DNA of 64,000 bases from an uncultured Salinimicrobium sp. (GCA_946887075.1 CAMPKA010000016.1:1-64000); one strand, 5' to 3'. Numbered from the stretch's first letter, positions 39,925-49,992 are shown. Program-made: numbers and translations. Notes: generated by a model from the sequence alone, not told the origin.

Positions 39925-41271
39925 ATGAAAAAGGTGAACCACCGCCATTCAGTCTTCCGTGTACTTCTTCTGAGTATATCCCTGTTTCTCTTTACCTTAA
40001 ATACCACCGTTTTTGCCCAAGATACCGCCCCCGCTGAGGCCGAACCAGCCCAGGAGGAGCCGACTGCGGAACCAGTGGCCGCTGAGGGTGATCCGGCTGC
40101 CGGAAAGGAGATTTTCAATACGCTTTGTGCGGTGTGTCACAAACTGGACAGCAAATCCATCGGTCCGCCGCTCAGGGATGTGACGGAACGCAGAGATCGG
40201 GAATGGTTGCATAAATGGATTTCAAACAGCCAGGCGCTGATCGCAGCCGGGGACGAAGTGGCAGTGGAAATCTACAACGAATATGGGCAGACGGCCATGC
40301 CCCCTTTTCCGCAATTGTCGGATTCGGATATTGAAAATGTTCTCGCATACGTGAGCCAACCCAAAGCCGAGCCACAGGCCGCTGCGGGAACTACTGCCGC
40401 TGCCGGGGAGAGCACCGCTTCAGGCGGAGGGGTTTCCACGGACATCATCCTGGGAATTCTCGTCTTCGTCTTACTGATGCTCCTGGTGGTTCTTTACCTG
40501 GTGAACAAGACGCTGCGCAGGTTTGCTACGATGAGCGGGGTTGAACTGCCGGTCAGGCCAAAGAGAAAACCGATCTGGAAATCATTTGTAGAGAATCAGT
40601 TCCTGCTTGTGCTCAGCGCAATTCTACTGCTGTTGGTCGGCGCCTATTTTGTCTACGGGTACCTGATGCAGGTGGGAGTGGATCAGGCTTACAAGCCGAT
40701 TCAACCGATCCATTTTTCACACCGCATCCATGCCGGTGAGAACCAGATCGAATGTAAATTTTGTCATTCCTCTGCGAGGGTTTCCCAGACCTCGGGCATA
40801 CCTTCACTAAACGTCTGTATGAACTGTCATAAGAGCATAAGCGAGGTGGCTCCTGAAACGGCCAGCGAAGAGTATTCCAAGGAATTCTATGACGGGGAAA
40901 TTGAGAAGCTGTACGATGCCGTCGGATGGAATGTTGCCGAACAAGCCTATACAGGGGAAACCGAGCCTGTGAAATGGGTGAGGATACACAATCTACCCGA
41001 TTTTGCCTATTTCAACCATGCCCAACACGTGGAGGTCGGGGGAATCGCCTGCCAGACCTGTCACGGACCGGTAGAGGAGATGGAAATCATGTACCAGAAC
41101 GCCCCACTTACCATGGGCTGGTGTGTGAACTGTCACCGTGAGACCAATGTTAGAACGGAAGGCAATGAATACTACGAGAAGATCCACGCGGAACTCTCAC
41201 AGAAATATGGCGTTGAAGAGCTGACTGTTGCCCAGATGGGAGGTACAGAGTGTATTAAATGTCACTACTAA
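39925..41271 (+). CDS. actA: Alternative complex III subunit A, monohaem plus pentahaem cytochrome c
   Basis: A 448-residue multihaem cytochrome of alternative complex III, which takes electrons from quinol and passes them to cytochrome c or the oxidase. After a signal peptide (1-31) there is a monohaem class I cytochrome domain (CAVCH near residue 68, distal Met in AMPPF). A low-complexity Ala/Gly linker, two membrane helices (about 175-195 and 228-252) and the pentahaem domain follow (CKFCH, CMNCH, CQTCH, CVNCH and a terminal CIKCH). The second part matches the usual ActA; the N-terminal haem domain is an added module. It is the first gene of the act-cox operon, 16 bases before actB. Confidence 0.93.
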   Translation: MKKVNHRHSVFRVLLLSISLFLFTLNTTVFAQDTAPAEAEPAQEEPTAEPVAAEGDPAAGKEIFNTLCAVCHKLDSKSIGPPLRDVTERRDREWLHKWISNSQALIAAGDEVAVEIYNEYGQTAMPPFPQLSDSDIENVLAYVSQPKAEPQAAAGTTAAAGESTASGGGVSTDIILGILVFVLLMLLVVLYLVNKTLRRFATMSGVELPVRPKRKPIWKSFVENQFLLVLSAILLLLVGAYFVYGYLMQVGVDQAYKPIQPIHFSHRIHAGENQIECKFCHSSARVSQTSGIPSLNVCMNCHKSISEVAPETASEEYSKEFYDGEIEKLYDAVGWNVAEQAYTGETEPVKWVRIHNLPDFAYFNHAQHVEVGGIACQTCHGPVEEMEIMYQNAPLTMGWCVNCHRETNVRTEGNEYYEKIHAELSQKYGVEELTVAQMGGTECIKCHY

Positions 41272-41287
41272 TCAGTTAAAGAAGAAA

Positions 41288-44200
41288 ATGAGCAATATGT
41301 CATCAAAGAGAAGATACTGGCAAAGTTTCGAGGAACTGAAGGAGTCAAGCCCTGTCGTGGAGGCTACCCAGAAGGAATTTGCGGAGGAAATTCCAATTGA
41401 CGACTTCCTGGGGGATAAAGAATCCCTTTCGAGTTCCAAAACATCTCGTCGGGACTTTCTGAAATTCATGGGCTTCAGTACAGCTGCGGCTTCCCTTGCT
41501 GCCTGTGAAGGGCCGGTGATGAAATCCATTCCTTACGTCGTACAACCGGATAGAATCGTACCGGGACTTGCCAATTATTACGCCACCACAATGGCGGATG
41601 GCTATGATTTTTCGGGTGTATTGGTAAAGGTCAGGGAGGGCAGACCGATCAAGATAGAGCGCAACACAATGGCGATAACTGGGACCAATGCCCGAGTGCA
41701 GGCTTCCGTTCTATCGCTTTATGATAACAAGAGGGTACAGCGGCCCATGATCGACGGCCAGGCTGTGACCTGGGGCCAATTCGATAAGGAGGCTCGTGCA
41801 AAACTGGATGGTGTCAACGGAGAAATTGTGCTCCTGACCCAGACCTTTGCCAGTCCGTCCACAAGTAGAGTGATCAAGGATTTTTCCGCTAAATACGGAA
41901 ATGTCCGACACGTGGTCTATGATACCATCTCTGAGGATGCGGCGCTGGATGCCTTTGAACAGAAATACGGAATCCGGGCGCTACCGCAGTACGATTTTTC
42001 CAAAGCCGGAGTCATCGTCTCAGTGGGTGCGGATTTCTTGGGAGACTGGGCAGGAGGTGGTCATGATGCTGGTTACGCCCTGAGTCGAATTCCGGAGAAT
42101 GGATCAATGTCCCGTCACATCCAGTTTGAATCCAATTTCACCATGACCGGAGCCAAGGCTGATAAAAGGGTGCCCCTGAGCCTTTCGGAGCAAAGGCAGG
42201 TAATGGCCGCGCTCTACAGCCGCGTGACAGGCAACGCTTCAGGAGGACAACTCCCCGCCCGGCTGGAAGAGGCCGTTGCCAAGGCAGCGAATCAGCTAAA
42301 GCGGGCAGGAAGAAAAGGTGTGCTTGTTACGGGAATCCCGGATGCCAATGCGCAAACCCTTGCCCTTGCCGTTAATGAATCGCTCGGTAGTGAGGTCATG
42401 AATGCCCGCGATCCCAGAATGCTCAGACAAGGGAATTCGGCAGCTGTAAAACAACTTGTTCAGGACATGAATGCAGGAAGGGTGGGAGCCCTACTCATAG
42501 CAGGGGTCAACCCGGCCTATAGTTTGCCCTTCGCACCGGAGTTTCTTGAAGGATTAAAAAAGGTGGATCTCAGAATCGCCTTTAGCATGAAATTAGATGA
42601 AACTGCAAAACTGTGCAATTTTGTCGCCGCCACCCCACATTACCTTGAAAGCTGGGGGGATGTTCAGTTTACCCAAACGCGTTTTGGTCTGATGCAGCCG
42701 ACAATCCGGCCCTTATTTGATACGAGTCAGTTCCAGGACATTCTCCTGAGATGGTCGGATAACAATACCACCTTCCATGATTACATACAGGAAACCTGGA
42801 GCGGAACGCTCGACAAGGATGGGTGGGTCCAGGCACTTCACGATGGCGCTTTTGAATCTCAGGCTCCCGTACAGGGGGACTTGGCAGCCATGGCTGAGGA
42901 ACCAGCCCCGGCCGGAAGCATTGAAGGGGAGGCCCTTCGGAACCTCGAAGGGGTGCAGGGTAAAGGAATGGAACTGGAGCTTTACGCTTCTACCTCGATG
43001 GGTTCCGGGAATCAGGCGAATAACCCTTGGCTTCTTGAAATGCCCGATCCAATTACCCGAGTCACCTGGGACAATTACCTGAAGATCTCGAAATTTGATG
43101 CCGAGGCCATGGGTCTTGAAAATGAGTACGTTTCGAACGGTGCCCTGAACGGGGATTATGTCAACCTCAGGGTAGGGGATACTGTGCTTGAAAAAGTTCC
43201 CGTTTACATTCAGCCCGGACAGGCCAGAGGAGTGGTTTCCCTGGCACTGGGATACGGCCGGAAGGAGGCGATCCAGAAGGAGATGCAGGTCGGGGTGAAC
43301 GCATTCCCGCTCTATAAAGACTTCAGGAGCTTCCAACCCGTCACCATAGAGAAAGCATCAGGGGAACATGAATTCGCCTGTACACAGCTGCAGAATACCT
43401 TGGCCGGGCGTGATAATATCATCCGGGAGACCACCCTTTCCATTTACAAGACCAAAGAAAAGGAAGTATGGAATCCGTTCCCGGAAGTTTCCTATAACCA
43501 CAGCCCCATTCCCGTCAGCGATGACAATGCGGATATTTGGGAACCGTTTGACAGCTCTATCGGGCATCATTTCAACATGTCGATCGATCTGAACGCTTGT
43601 ACAGGATGTGGCGCATGTGTGATCGCCTGCCAGGCGGAAAACAATGTCCCGGTGGTAGGGAAAGAAGAGGTAAGGAAGTTCAGGGATATGCACTGGCTCC
43701 GGATCGACCGGTATTACTCCTCAGAAGACACCTTTAAAGAGGATCACGAGGCTCTGGATAATCTGGGAACTTTTGAGACCTACGATGATGTGGAGACCGC
43801 TTCGGCGGAAAACCCGCAGGCGATCTTCCAGCCGATGTTATGCCAACATTGTAACCATGCCCCCTGTGAAACAGTTTGTCCGGTTGCGGCAACGATGCAT
43901 AGCCGCGAAGGCCATAACCAGATGGTTTATAACAGATGTGTGGGAACCCGTTACTGTGCCAACAACTGTCCTTATAAGGTAAGGAGATTCAACTGGTTCC
44001 TCTATGCAAGGAATGACGAATTCGATTACCACATGAACAGCGACCTTGGCCGTATGGTTCTGAATCCGGATGTTACGGTGAGATCTCGCGGCGTGATGGA
44101 AAAATGTACTTTCTGTATCCAGAGGACACAGCGAACTAAGATGGATGCCAAGCTTGAAGGTAGATCCATCAAGGACGGAGAATTCAATACTGCGTGTTCC

Positions 44201-44365
44201 CTCGCCTGTGATAAAGGAGCCATTGTTTTCGGGGATATCAATAATGAAGAGTCCCGAATTCTCGAATTGGCCAATAATGACAGGATGTTCCATGCCCTGG
44301 GAGAAATGGGTACACGACCAAATGTGTTGTATCAGGTGGCTGTGACCAACGATACCGAGGATTAA
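41288..44365 (+). CDS. actB: Alternative complex III subunit B, molybdopterin-like/iron-sulfur fusion
   Basis: A 1025-residue protein from ATG 41288; the upstream in-frame ATG (41228) lies inside actA. A twin-arginine motif, SRRDFLKFMGFSTAAASL, at about residue 53 followed by an Ala-Ala-Cys lipobox-like site marks export by Tat. The large central part resembles the molybdopterin-oxidoreductase fold, which in this family holds no cofactor. The C-terminal part (from about 770) is a ferredoxin-type domain with CTGCGACVIACQAE, CQHCNHAPCETVCPV, CVGTRYCANNCPY and CTFCIQ cysteine groups. The third group lacks one cysteine, as expected for a [3Fe-4S] cluster next to [4Fe-4S] clusters. It is flanked by actA and actC. 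Confidence 0.94.
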   Translation: MSNMSSKRRYWQSFEELKESSPVVEATQKEFAEEIPIDDFLGDKESLSSSKTSRRDFLKFMGFSTAAASLAACEGPVMKSIPYVVQPDRIVPGLANYYATTMADGYDFSGVLVKVREGRPIKIERNTMAITGTNARVQASVLSLYDNKRVQRPMIDGQAVTWGQFDKEARAKLDGVNGEIVLLTQTFASPSTSRVIKDFSAKYGNVRHVVYDTISEDAALDAFEQKYGIRALPQYDFSKAGVIVSVGADFLGDWAGGGHDAGYALSRIPENGSMSRHIQFESNFTMTGAKADKRVPLSLSEQRQVMAALYSRVTGNASGGQLPARLEEAVAKAANQLKRAGRKGVLVTGIPDANAQTLALAVNESLGSEVMNARDPRMLRQGNSAAVKQLVQDMNAGRVGALLIAGVNPAYSLPFAPEFLEGLKKVDLRIAFSMKLDETAKLCNFVAATPHYLESWGDVQFTQTRFGLMQPTIRPLFDTSQFQDILLRWSDNNTTFHDYIQETWSGTLDKDGWVQALHDGAFESQAPVQGDLAAMAEEPAPAGSIEGEALRNLEGVQGKGMELELYASTSMGSGNQANNPWLLEMPDPITRVTWDNYLKISKFDAEAMGLENEYVSNGALNGDYVNLRVGDTVLEKVPVYIQPGQARGVVSLALGYGRKEAIQKEMQVGVNAFPLYKDFRSFQPVTIEKASGEHEFACTQLQNTLAGRDNIIRETTLSIYKTKEKEVWNPFPEVSYNHSPIPVSDDNADIWEPFDSSIGHHFNMSIDLNACTGCGACVIACQAENNVPVVGKEEVRKFRDMHWLRIDRYYSSEDTFKEDHEALDNLGTFETYDDVETASAENPQAIFQPMLCQHCNHAPCETVCPVAATMHSREGHNQMVYNRCVGTRYCANNCPYKVRRFNWFLYARNDEFDYHMNSDLGRMVLNPDVTVRSRGVMEKCTFCIQRTQRTKMDAKLEGRSIKDGEFNTACSLACDKGAIVFGDINNEESRILELANNDRMFHALGEMGTRPNVLYQVAVTNDTED

Positions 44366-44401
44366 AACTTGTAGAAAAAAATCAGAATCAATCATTAGCA
44401 T

Positions 44402-46204
44402 ATGTCGTCACATTACGAAGCACCAATAAGAGAGCCTTTAATCATCGGCGAGAAAACCTATAAGGACATCAGTGCCGATGTGGGTGCTCCCATCTTCGGG
44501 AGGGCCAACAGGTCCTGGTGGATAGTTTTTCTGATCGCTCTTGCAGCGTTTCTCTGGGGTCTGGGCTGTATCATCTATACGGTGTCTACGGGGATCGGAG
44601 TCTGGGGTCTTAATAAGACCATCGGATGGGCATGGGATATTACCAATTTTGTCTGGTGGGTAGGGATCGGCCATGCGGGTACCCTGATTTCGGCCGTCCT
44701 TCTGCTTTTCAGACAAAAATGGAGAATGGCCATCAACAGATCTGCGGAAGCGATGACGATATTTGCTGTCGTTCAGGCGGGGCTTTTCCCGATCATACAT
44801 ATGGGGCGACCCTGGCTGGCATACTGGGTACTCCCGATTCCGAACCAGTTCGGATCCCTTTGGGTGAACTTCAACTCCCCATTGTTATGGGACGTCTTCG
44901 CGATCTCGACTTATCTCTCTGTGTCTCTGGTATTCTGGTGGACGGGTCTGCTTCCGGATTTTGCGATGTTAAGGGATAAGGCCACAAGACCATTCCAGCA
45001 AAGGATTTATGGGATCCTGAGCTTCGGATGGAGCGGCAGGGTAAAGGACTGGCAGCGCTTTGAGGAAGTGTCTCTTGTTCTGGCAGGTCTTGCGACCCCG
45101 CTGGTACTTTCGGTCCATACCATCGTATCCTTTGACTTTGCCACGTCCCTTGTTCCGGGATGGCATAGTACGATTTTCCCGCCATATTTCGTAGCCGGGG
45201 CGATCTTCTCAGGTTTTGCAATGGTGCAGACCCTGCTGATCATTATGCGGAAAGTGTCTCACCTGGAGAACTATATCACGCTCCTGCATATTGAATACAT
45301 GAATAAGGTCATCCTGTTGACCGGTGGGATCGTTTCGGTGGCCTACATCACAGAATTTTTTATCGGTTGGTACTCCGGGATGGACGCTGAAAACTACACC
45401 TATATGTCCTTTGGGGCAGCAACAGGACCTTACTGGTGGGCATTCTGGGCCTTGATCATCTGTAACTTCATCGTTCCGCTTTCCCTATGGGTGAAAAAGC
45501 TTCGCCGTAATATCATGTGGACCTTTTTTGTGGCCCTGGTGATCAATATCGGGATGTGGTTCGAAAGATTTGATATCATCGTCATTAACCTTAGTAAAGG
45601 GCGTACTCCTTCGTCCTGGACCCTGTTTTCACCGACCTTTGTGGATATCGGGGTCTTTATAGGGACTATAGGATTTTTCTTTGTGCTGTTCCTTCTTTAT
45701 GCGAGAACATTTCCGGTGATCGCCCAGGCCGAGGTCAAAACAATCCTGAAGTCCTCGGGAGAAATGCACAAGAGACTCAGGGAGGAGCATCATCTGAAAA
45801 CGGACCGGTATATACCCGATCCCTCCGTGGAGGAGCCTGCAGCCAATCTTTCTGCGAATGCCGATAATGACCTGGAGGAAGAGGAAACCACTGAGCATGA
45901 ACCCACTGTCCACACTGAAGGTCTGACCAATTCGGAGATCGACAGGGAGCGGCTGGATGACATGCTTCATGAGATCGGCGTGTTTGATCCTGCTACTCAG
46001 GCAGCCGACGATCTTCAGAAACTGAAAGGGGTGGGTCCGGTAATGGAGCAGAAACTGCATCAGGTCGGAATCTATACCTATGAGCAGGTGAGCCGTTTGC
46101 GTGAGGAACATATCCGTTTGCTCAGCGGAATCATTGATAACTTCCCTACAGCTGAGAATCGAGGGAACTGGAATGAGCAGGCAGAAATACTTAAAAACAA
46201 ATAA
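44402..46204 (+). CDS. actC: Alternative complex III subunit C (NrfD-like) with helix-hairpin-helix tail
   Basis: A 600-residue NrfD/PsrC-type membrane subunit that carries the quinol site. About ten membrane helices lie between residues 38 and 445, with typical segments such as GIGHAGTLISAVLLLFRQ and IHMGRPWLAYW. After residue 450 comes a charged cytoplasmic region of about 150 residues. Its end (about 535-600) has a helix-hairpin-helix-like module, LQKLKGVGPVMEQKLHQVGI, followed by a NFPTAENRGNWNEQAEIL segment. Similar modules occur at the ends of some NuoE and other proteins. The core is ordinary; the tail makes it about 130 residues longer than I expect for ActC. It ends one base before actD. 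Confidence 0.93.
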   Translation: MSSHYEAPIREPLIIGEKTYKDISADVGAPIFGRANRSWWIVFLIALAAFLWGLGCIIYTVSTGIGVWGLNKTIGWAWDITNFVWWVGIGHAGTLISAVLLLFRQKWRMAINRSAEAMTIFAVVQAGLFPIIHMGRPWLAYWVLPIPNQFGSLWVNFNSPLLWDVFAISTYLSVSLVFWWTGLLPDFAMLRDKATRPFQQRIYGILSFGWSGRVKDWQRFEEVSLVLAGLATPLVLSVHTIVSFDFATSLVPGWHSTIFPPYFVAGAIFSGFAMVQTLLIIMRKVSHLENYITLLHIEYMNKVILLTGGIVSVAYITEFFIGWYSGMDAENYTYMSFGAATGPYWWAFWALIICNFIVPLSLWVKKLRRNIMWTFFVALVINIGMWFERFDIIVINLSKGRTPSSWTLFSPTFVDIGVFIGTIGFFFVLFLLYARTFPVIAQAEVKTILKSSGEMHKRLREEHHLKTDRYIPDPSVEEPAANLSANADNDLEEEETTEHEPTVHTEGLTNSEIDRERLDDMLHEIGVFDPATQAADDLQKLKGVGPVMEQKLHQVGIYTYEQVSRLREEHIRLLSGIIDNFPTAENRGNWNEQAEILKNK

Positions 46205-46205
46205 A

Positions 46206-46733
46206 ATGGCGAGAAAGGTATTACATGCTATCTATAATGATGATGATTTGCTGCTCCAGGCGGTAAAGCAAATCAGGGAGTCGCGGTATCATATCATTGA
46301 CGTCTATACGCCTTTCCCGATCCACGGGCTGGACAAATTGCTCGGAATGGCACCCACCAGACTGGCCATCATGTCCTTCCTTTATGGGCTTCTTGGGCTT
46401 ACCGTGGCCTGTACGATGATGTGGTTCATCATGATCGAAGACTGGCCGCTGAACATCGGTGGGAAACCTTCTTTTTCTTTCGTTCAGAACATGCCGACTT
46501 TCGTCCCGATCATGTTTGAGCTAACCGTGTTTTTTGCTGCTCACCTGATGGTTTTTACCTTCTATATGAGAAGCAGGATATGGCCATTCAAACGTGCTGA
46601 AAATCCGGATGTCAGGACCACGGATGATCATTTTTTAGTTGAAGTGGCGGTAGGGGATCATGATACAGACCACCTTAGTCGGTTTCTGTACGACACGGGT
46701 GCTTCTGAAATTAAATTAATCGATAACAAATAA
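46206..46733 (+). CDS. actD: Alternative complex III subunit D
   Basis: A 175-residue subunit of the DUF3341 family. A cytoplasmic start (MARKVLHAIYNDDDLLLQAV) is followed by two membrane helices (about 55-78 and 98-120) and a C-terminal domain. The start at 46206 is one base after the actC stop codon; an earlier in-frame ATG (46101) lies inside actC and is rejected. Conserved features include DVYTPFPIHGLDKLLG and the second helix FELTVFFAAHLMVFTF. Confidence 0.93.
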   Translation: MARKVLHAIYNDDDLLLQAVKQIRESRYHIIDVYTPFPIHGLDKLLGMAPTRLAIMSFLYGLLGLTVACTMMWFIMIEDWPLNIGGKPSFSFVQNMPTFVPIMFELTVFFAAHLMVFTFYMRSRIWPFKRAENPDVRTTDDHFLVEVAVGDHDTDHLSRFLYDTGASEIKLIDNK

Positions 46734-46738
46734 ACCTA

Positions 46739-47431
46739 ATGAAAAGTTTATTTAGCAAGTTCTTAATCTTCATCATCGGTCTGAGCGCGATCTCCTGTCA
46801 GGAGGAGTCGGAGCCCAATTACCAGTATATGCCGGACATGTACTTTGAGGTGAGCTACGAACCGTATGGAGCTTACGATGTCTTTGTCAATCAGCAGGAA
46901 GCGAAACTCCCGGTTGACGGGACGGTACCGAGGGGATGGAGACCCTATCCTTATGAAAATTCTCCTGAGGGATATGCGGCGGCCAAAGCGCAACTGGAGA
47001 ATCCACTGCCATATACTGAAGAGATAGTCAACGAAGGAGAAGCTTTGTTCACGATCTACTGCGCCGTATGTCATGGTGACCAGGGGAACGGAAAGGGAAT
47101 ACTGGTCGAACGGGAAAAAATTCTCGGAATTCCGAGCTACGATGATGTAGGAAGAGCGATCACTGAGGGAAGTGTATATCATGTGATCTACTACGGGTTG
47201 AACAATATGGGATCCTACGCGTCCCAGACCTCCATCGAGGAAAGGTGGAAGATCGTACACTATGTCATGACCCTGAAGAATGAGTTGGAAGGCGGAAGTG
47301 CGATCCCTTTTGAGACCGCATCAGGAAACGCAAATGAGGATAACCTGATACCTGCCATCAATGCCCAGGACACTACTCAGGTGAAGGAAGAGGAGACCGG
47401 GGAAGAGAGCATGAGTTTAATTCAAGAATAA
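46739..47431 (+). CDS. actE: Alternative complex III subunit E, monohaem cytochrome c lipoprotein
   Basis: A 230-residue cytochrome c lipoprotein. The signal ends at a lipobox cysteine (SAISC, about residue 20). A haem motif CAVCHGDQGNGKG lies near residue 108, with a candidate distal Met in LNNMGSYAS. A C-terminal acidic tail (from about 200) is unlike the compact core. Only 5 bases separate it from actD. It probably hands electrons from the complex to its acceptor. Confidence 0.92.
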   Translation: MKSLFSKFLIFIIGLSAISCQEESEPNYQYMPDMYFEVSYEPYGAYDVFVNQQEAKLPVDGTVPRGWRPYPYENSPEGYAAAKAQLENPLPYTEEIVNEGEALFTIYCAVCHGDQGNGKGILVEREKILGIPSYDDVGRAITEGSVYHVIYYGLNNMGSYASQTSIEERWKIVHYVMTLKNELEGGSAIPFETASGNANEDNLIPAINAQDTTQVKEEETGEESMSLIQE

Positions 47432-47450
47432 CAGTATTATATTAGCCAGT

Positions 47451-48812
47451 ATGTACACGCTATCCAGTAAATTAAAGTTCATTTCGATTATTTTCATGGT
47501 ACTGGGGATTCTCGGGTTAGCCTATGGATTTCTAGCCGCACCTTCCACAGTGGAGGAGGTCCAGGAAATATTGGCTGCCGAGGCCGGGCATGGAGCTCAT
47601 TCAGAGAGCGCTACAGCAGGAGATGAAGGTCTTCCAGATCATGGAATAACCGAAAAACGTCTTGAAGCAGGACCGGGTCATGGAATTTCCGAGGAAGAAG
47701 CGGGGCAGCATGATGTCGCCCATCTTGAACATGTACTTCATCAGTTACAGTCAAGACCCTGGGCCGCAGTATTTGTAGCCGGGTTCTTTTTCTTTATGAT
47801 CGCCTTGGGAGCCCTGGTGTTCCACGCCATTCAGTACGTGGCTCAGGCCGGATGGTCTCCTGTGCTCTACCGGGTATTTGAAGGGATCACAGCTTATGTG
47901 CTGCCTGGCTCAATTATCGTTGTCCTGATCGTGTTACTGGCCGGTACGCACTTTTTCCCATGGATGGACGAAGATATCGTTGCTCATGATGAAGTCCTTC
48001 AGGGAAAATCAGGGTACCTGAACCTCCCGTTCTTTATCATCAGAGCCCTGATCTATCTTTTAGGCTGGAATCTTTACCGCTATTTCGCCAGAAGGAACTC
48101 CCTTCGACAGGCCGAGGTTTCCGGTTATGCGCCGTATAAGAAAAATTTCAGGATATCGGTTTATTTCCTGTTGTTCTTTATCGTGACGGAATCGATGATG
48201 GCCTGGGATTGGTTCATGTCCCTGAGCCCGCACTGGTACAGTACCCTCTTTGCCTGGTACGTCTTTGCGAGCATGTTCGTTTCAGCGATTACGGTGATTG
48301 CTCTGGTTACCATTTATCTTCGGGGAAAGGGATATCTGCCCTTTGTCAATGACAGCCATCTACATGACCTGGCCAAGTATATCTTCGCCTTCAGTATCTT
48401 CTGGACTTATCTGTGGTTCGGGCAATTCATGCTGATCTGGTACGCCAACATTCCTGAAGAAGTGGTTTACTTCACTATGAGAATTGAAGAATACAATCTG
48501 TTGTTTTTCGGGATGCTGGTTCTTAATTTTGTCTTCCCTATCCTGATGCTGATGAATACCACCTTCAAAAGAGTACCTTTTTTCGTGGTTCTGACCTGTT
48601 TAGTGGTGCTTATCGGACACTATATTGACATATTTCTGTTGGTCGTTCCTTCTACCATAGGGCCGTACTGGGCGTTCGGGATACCTGAGATCGCAGGCAT
48701 TCTGTTCTTCCTCGGACTTTTTGTCTTTGTAGTGGGAAAAGGACTTGGCAAGGTCTCCCTGTACCCCAAAGGAGATCCGTTCCTTGTTGAAAGCGAAAAT
48801 TATCATTATTAG
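47451..48812 (+). CDS. actF: Alternative complex III subunit F
   Basis: A 453-residue NrfD-like subunit with about ten membrane helices. An N-terminal helix (10-30) is followed by a His/Glu-rich loop (about 40-90) that could bind metal and is longer than in the classical protein. The remaining helices contain the family segments TESMMAWDWFMSLSPHWYST and WFGQFMLIWYANIPEE. With actC it forms the membrane core of the complex. It lies 28 bases before coxB, so the oxidase genes are in the same operon. Confidence 0.93.
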   Translation: MYTLSSKLKFISIIFMVLGILGLAYGFLAAPSTVEEVQEILAAEAGHGAHSESATAGDEGLPDHGITEKRLEAGPGHGISEEEAGQHDVAHLEHVLHQLQSRPWAAVFVAGFFFFMIALGALVFHAIQYVAQAGWSPVLYRVFEGITAYVLPGSIIVVLIVLLAGTHFFPWMDEDIVAHDEVLQGKSGYLNLPFFIIRALIYLLGWNLYRYFARRNSLRQAEVSGYAPYKKNFRISVYFLLFFIVTESMMAWDWFMSLSPHWYSTLFAWYVFASMFVSAITVIALVTIYLRGKGYLPFVNDSHLHDLAKYIFAFSIFWTYLWFGQFMLIWYANIPEEVVYFTMRIEEYNLLFFGMLVLNFVFPILMLMNTTFKRVPFFVVLTCLVVLIGHYIDIFLLVVPSTIGPYWAFGIPEIAGILFFLGLFVFVVGKGLGKVSLYPKGDPFLVESENYHY

Positions 48813-48840
48813 AAACAGTAGTTAAAGAAGATATATTAAG

Positions 48841-49971
48841 ATGACCGTATTTTTAATCATTATAGTAGTAGCACTTTTCGCTATCACCCTTTGGCAGCTG
48901 TCCAGAATATTTGTCCTGTCAAGGAGTACGGAGCCACTGGATAATAATCAGGTGGCGAGCGACAAGGATAATCGTACCCAGGGAAATTTGATGCTGGCAT
49001 TTGGTATCGCCTTCTATCTGTTCATGTTGTATAACTTCTGGAATTTCACTGACCGGGCACTTCCTGCAGCTTCCTCGGCTCATGGGGCGGAATACGACAA
49101 TCTCCTTTTGATTACCATGGCCCTGATCATGTTCGTTCAGGTGATCACTCAAGGGCTGCTGCACTTTTTCGCTTTCAGATATAAGGGTAAGCAGGGCAGG
49201 AAGGCACTGTTCTTTGCTGATAACGACAAGCTCGAATTCGTCTGGACGATCATTCCTGTGATCGTATTGGCCGGACTGATTATCTACGGTCTTTTTACAT
49301 GGACTGATATCATGGATGTCGCAGAGGAAGAGGATCCTATTGTAATAGAGCTCTATGCGCAGCAATTTAGATGGACCGCCCGGTATGCAGGACAGGACAA
49401 TGTGCTCGGAAAAGCCAATGTGCGCTTTATAGAGGGTCCGAATACCCTCGGAGTGGATGAAACAGACGCTTATGCCTATGATGATGTCGTGGTCACTGAA
49501 CTACATCTTCCGGTGGATCGTCCGGTGCTTTTCAAGATGCGTTCCCAGGACGTGCTGCATTCGGCGTATTTTCCTCATTTCAGGGCTCAGATGAATGTGG
49601 TACCGGGAATGATCACCCAATTTTCCTTTACTCCGACAGTGACGACTGATGAGATCCAGGAGACGGAATACATGAGGGATAAGATCGCAAGGATCCAGGA
49701 GATCAGACGGGAAGAAAACAAGAGACGTGCAGTGGCAGGAGAAGAAGCCCTTCCTCCTTACGAGCAATTCGAATATTTCCTCTTGTGTAACAAGATATGT
49801 GGAGTAGCCCATTACAATATGCAGATGAAAGTCGTAGTGGAGAGCCAGCAGGAGTTTCAGGACTGGATGGCACAACAGGAGAGATTTGGAGAGACCATTC
49901 AACCAGAGGAAAGCTCGCCCGAACCGGCAGCGGTTTCAGATGGTGCGGATGTAGCGCAGGTTCAACAATAA
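48841..49971 (+). CDS. coxB: Cytochrome c oxidase subunit II
   Basis: A 376-residue subunit II of the aa3/caa3-type oxidase. Three hydrophobic segments occur before the cupredoxin domain (about residues 2-22, 50-70 and 90-112, with a further helix near 135-158), which is more than the usual two. The CuA site is complete: a first His in VLHSAYFPHFRAQMN and the motif CNKICGVAHYNM. There is an insertion rich in Arg/Glu between strands (about 275-305). No haem c motif is present, so electrons come from the act complex or a separate cytochrome c. It is followed by coxA after 21 bases. Confidence 0.95.
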   Translation: MTVFLIIIVVALFAITLWQLSRIFVLSRSTEPLDNNQVASDKDNRTQGNLMLAFGIAFYLFMLYNFWNFTDRALPAASSAHGAEYDNLLLITMALIMFVQVITQGLLHFFAFRYKGKQGRKALFFADNDKLEFVWTIIPVIVLAGLIIYGLFTWTDIMDVAEEEDPIVIELYAQQFRWTARYAGQDNVLGKANVRFIEGPNTLGVDETDAYAYDDVVVTELHLPVDRPVLFKMRSQDVLHSAYFPHFRAQMNVVPGMITQFSFTPTVTTDEIQETEYMRDKIARIQEIRREENKRRAVAGEEALPPYEQFEYFLLCNKICGVAHYNMQMKVVVESQQEFQDWMAQQERFGETIQPEESSPEPAAVSDGADVAQVQQ

Positions 49972-49992
49972 TAAAGTTAAGATTAAAAAAAT

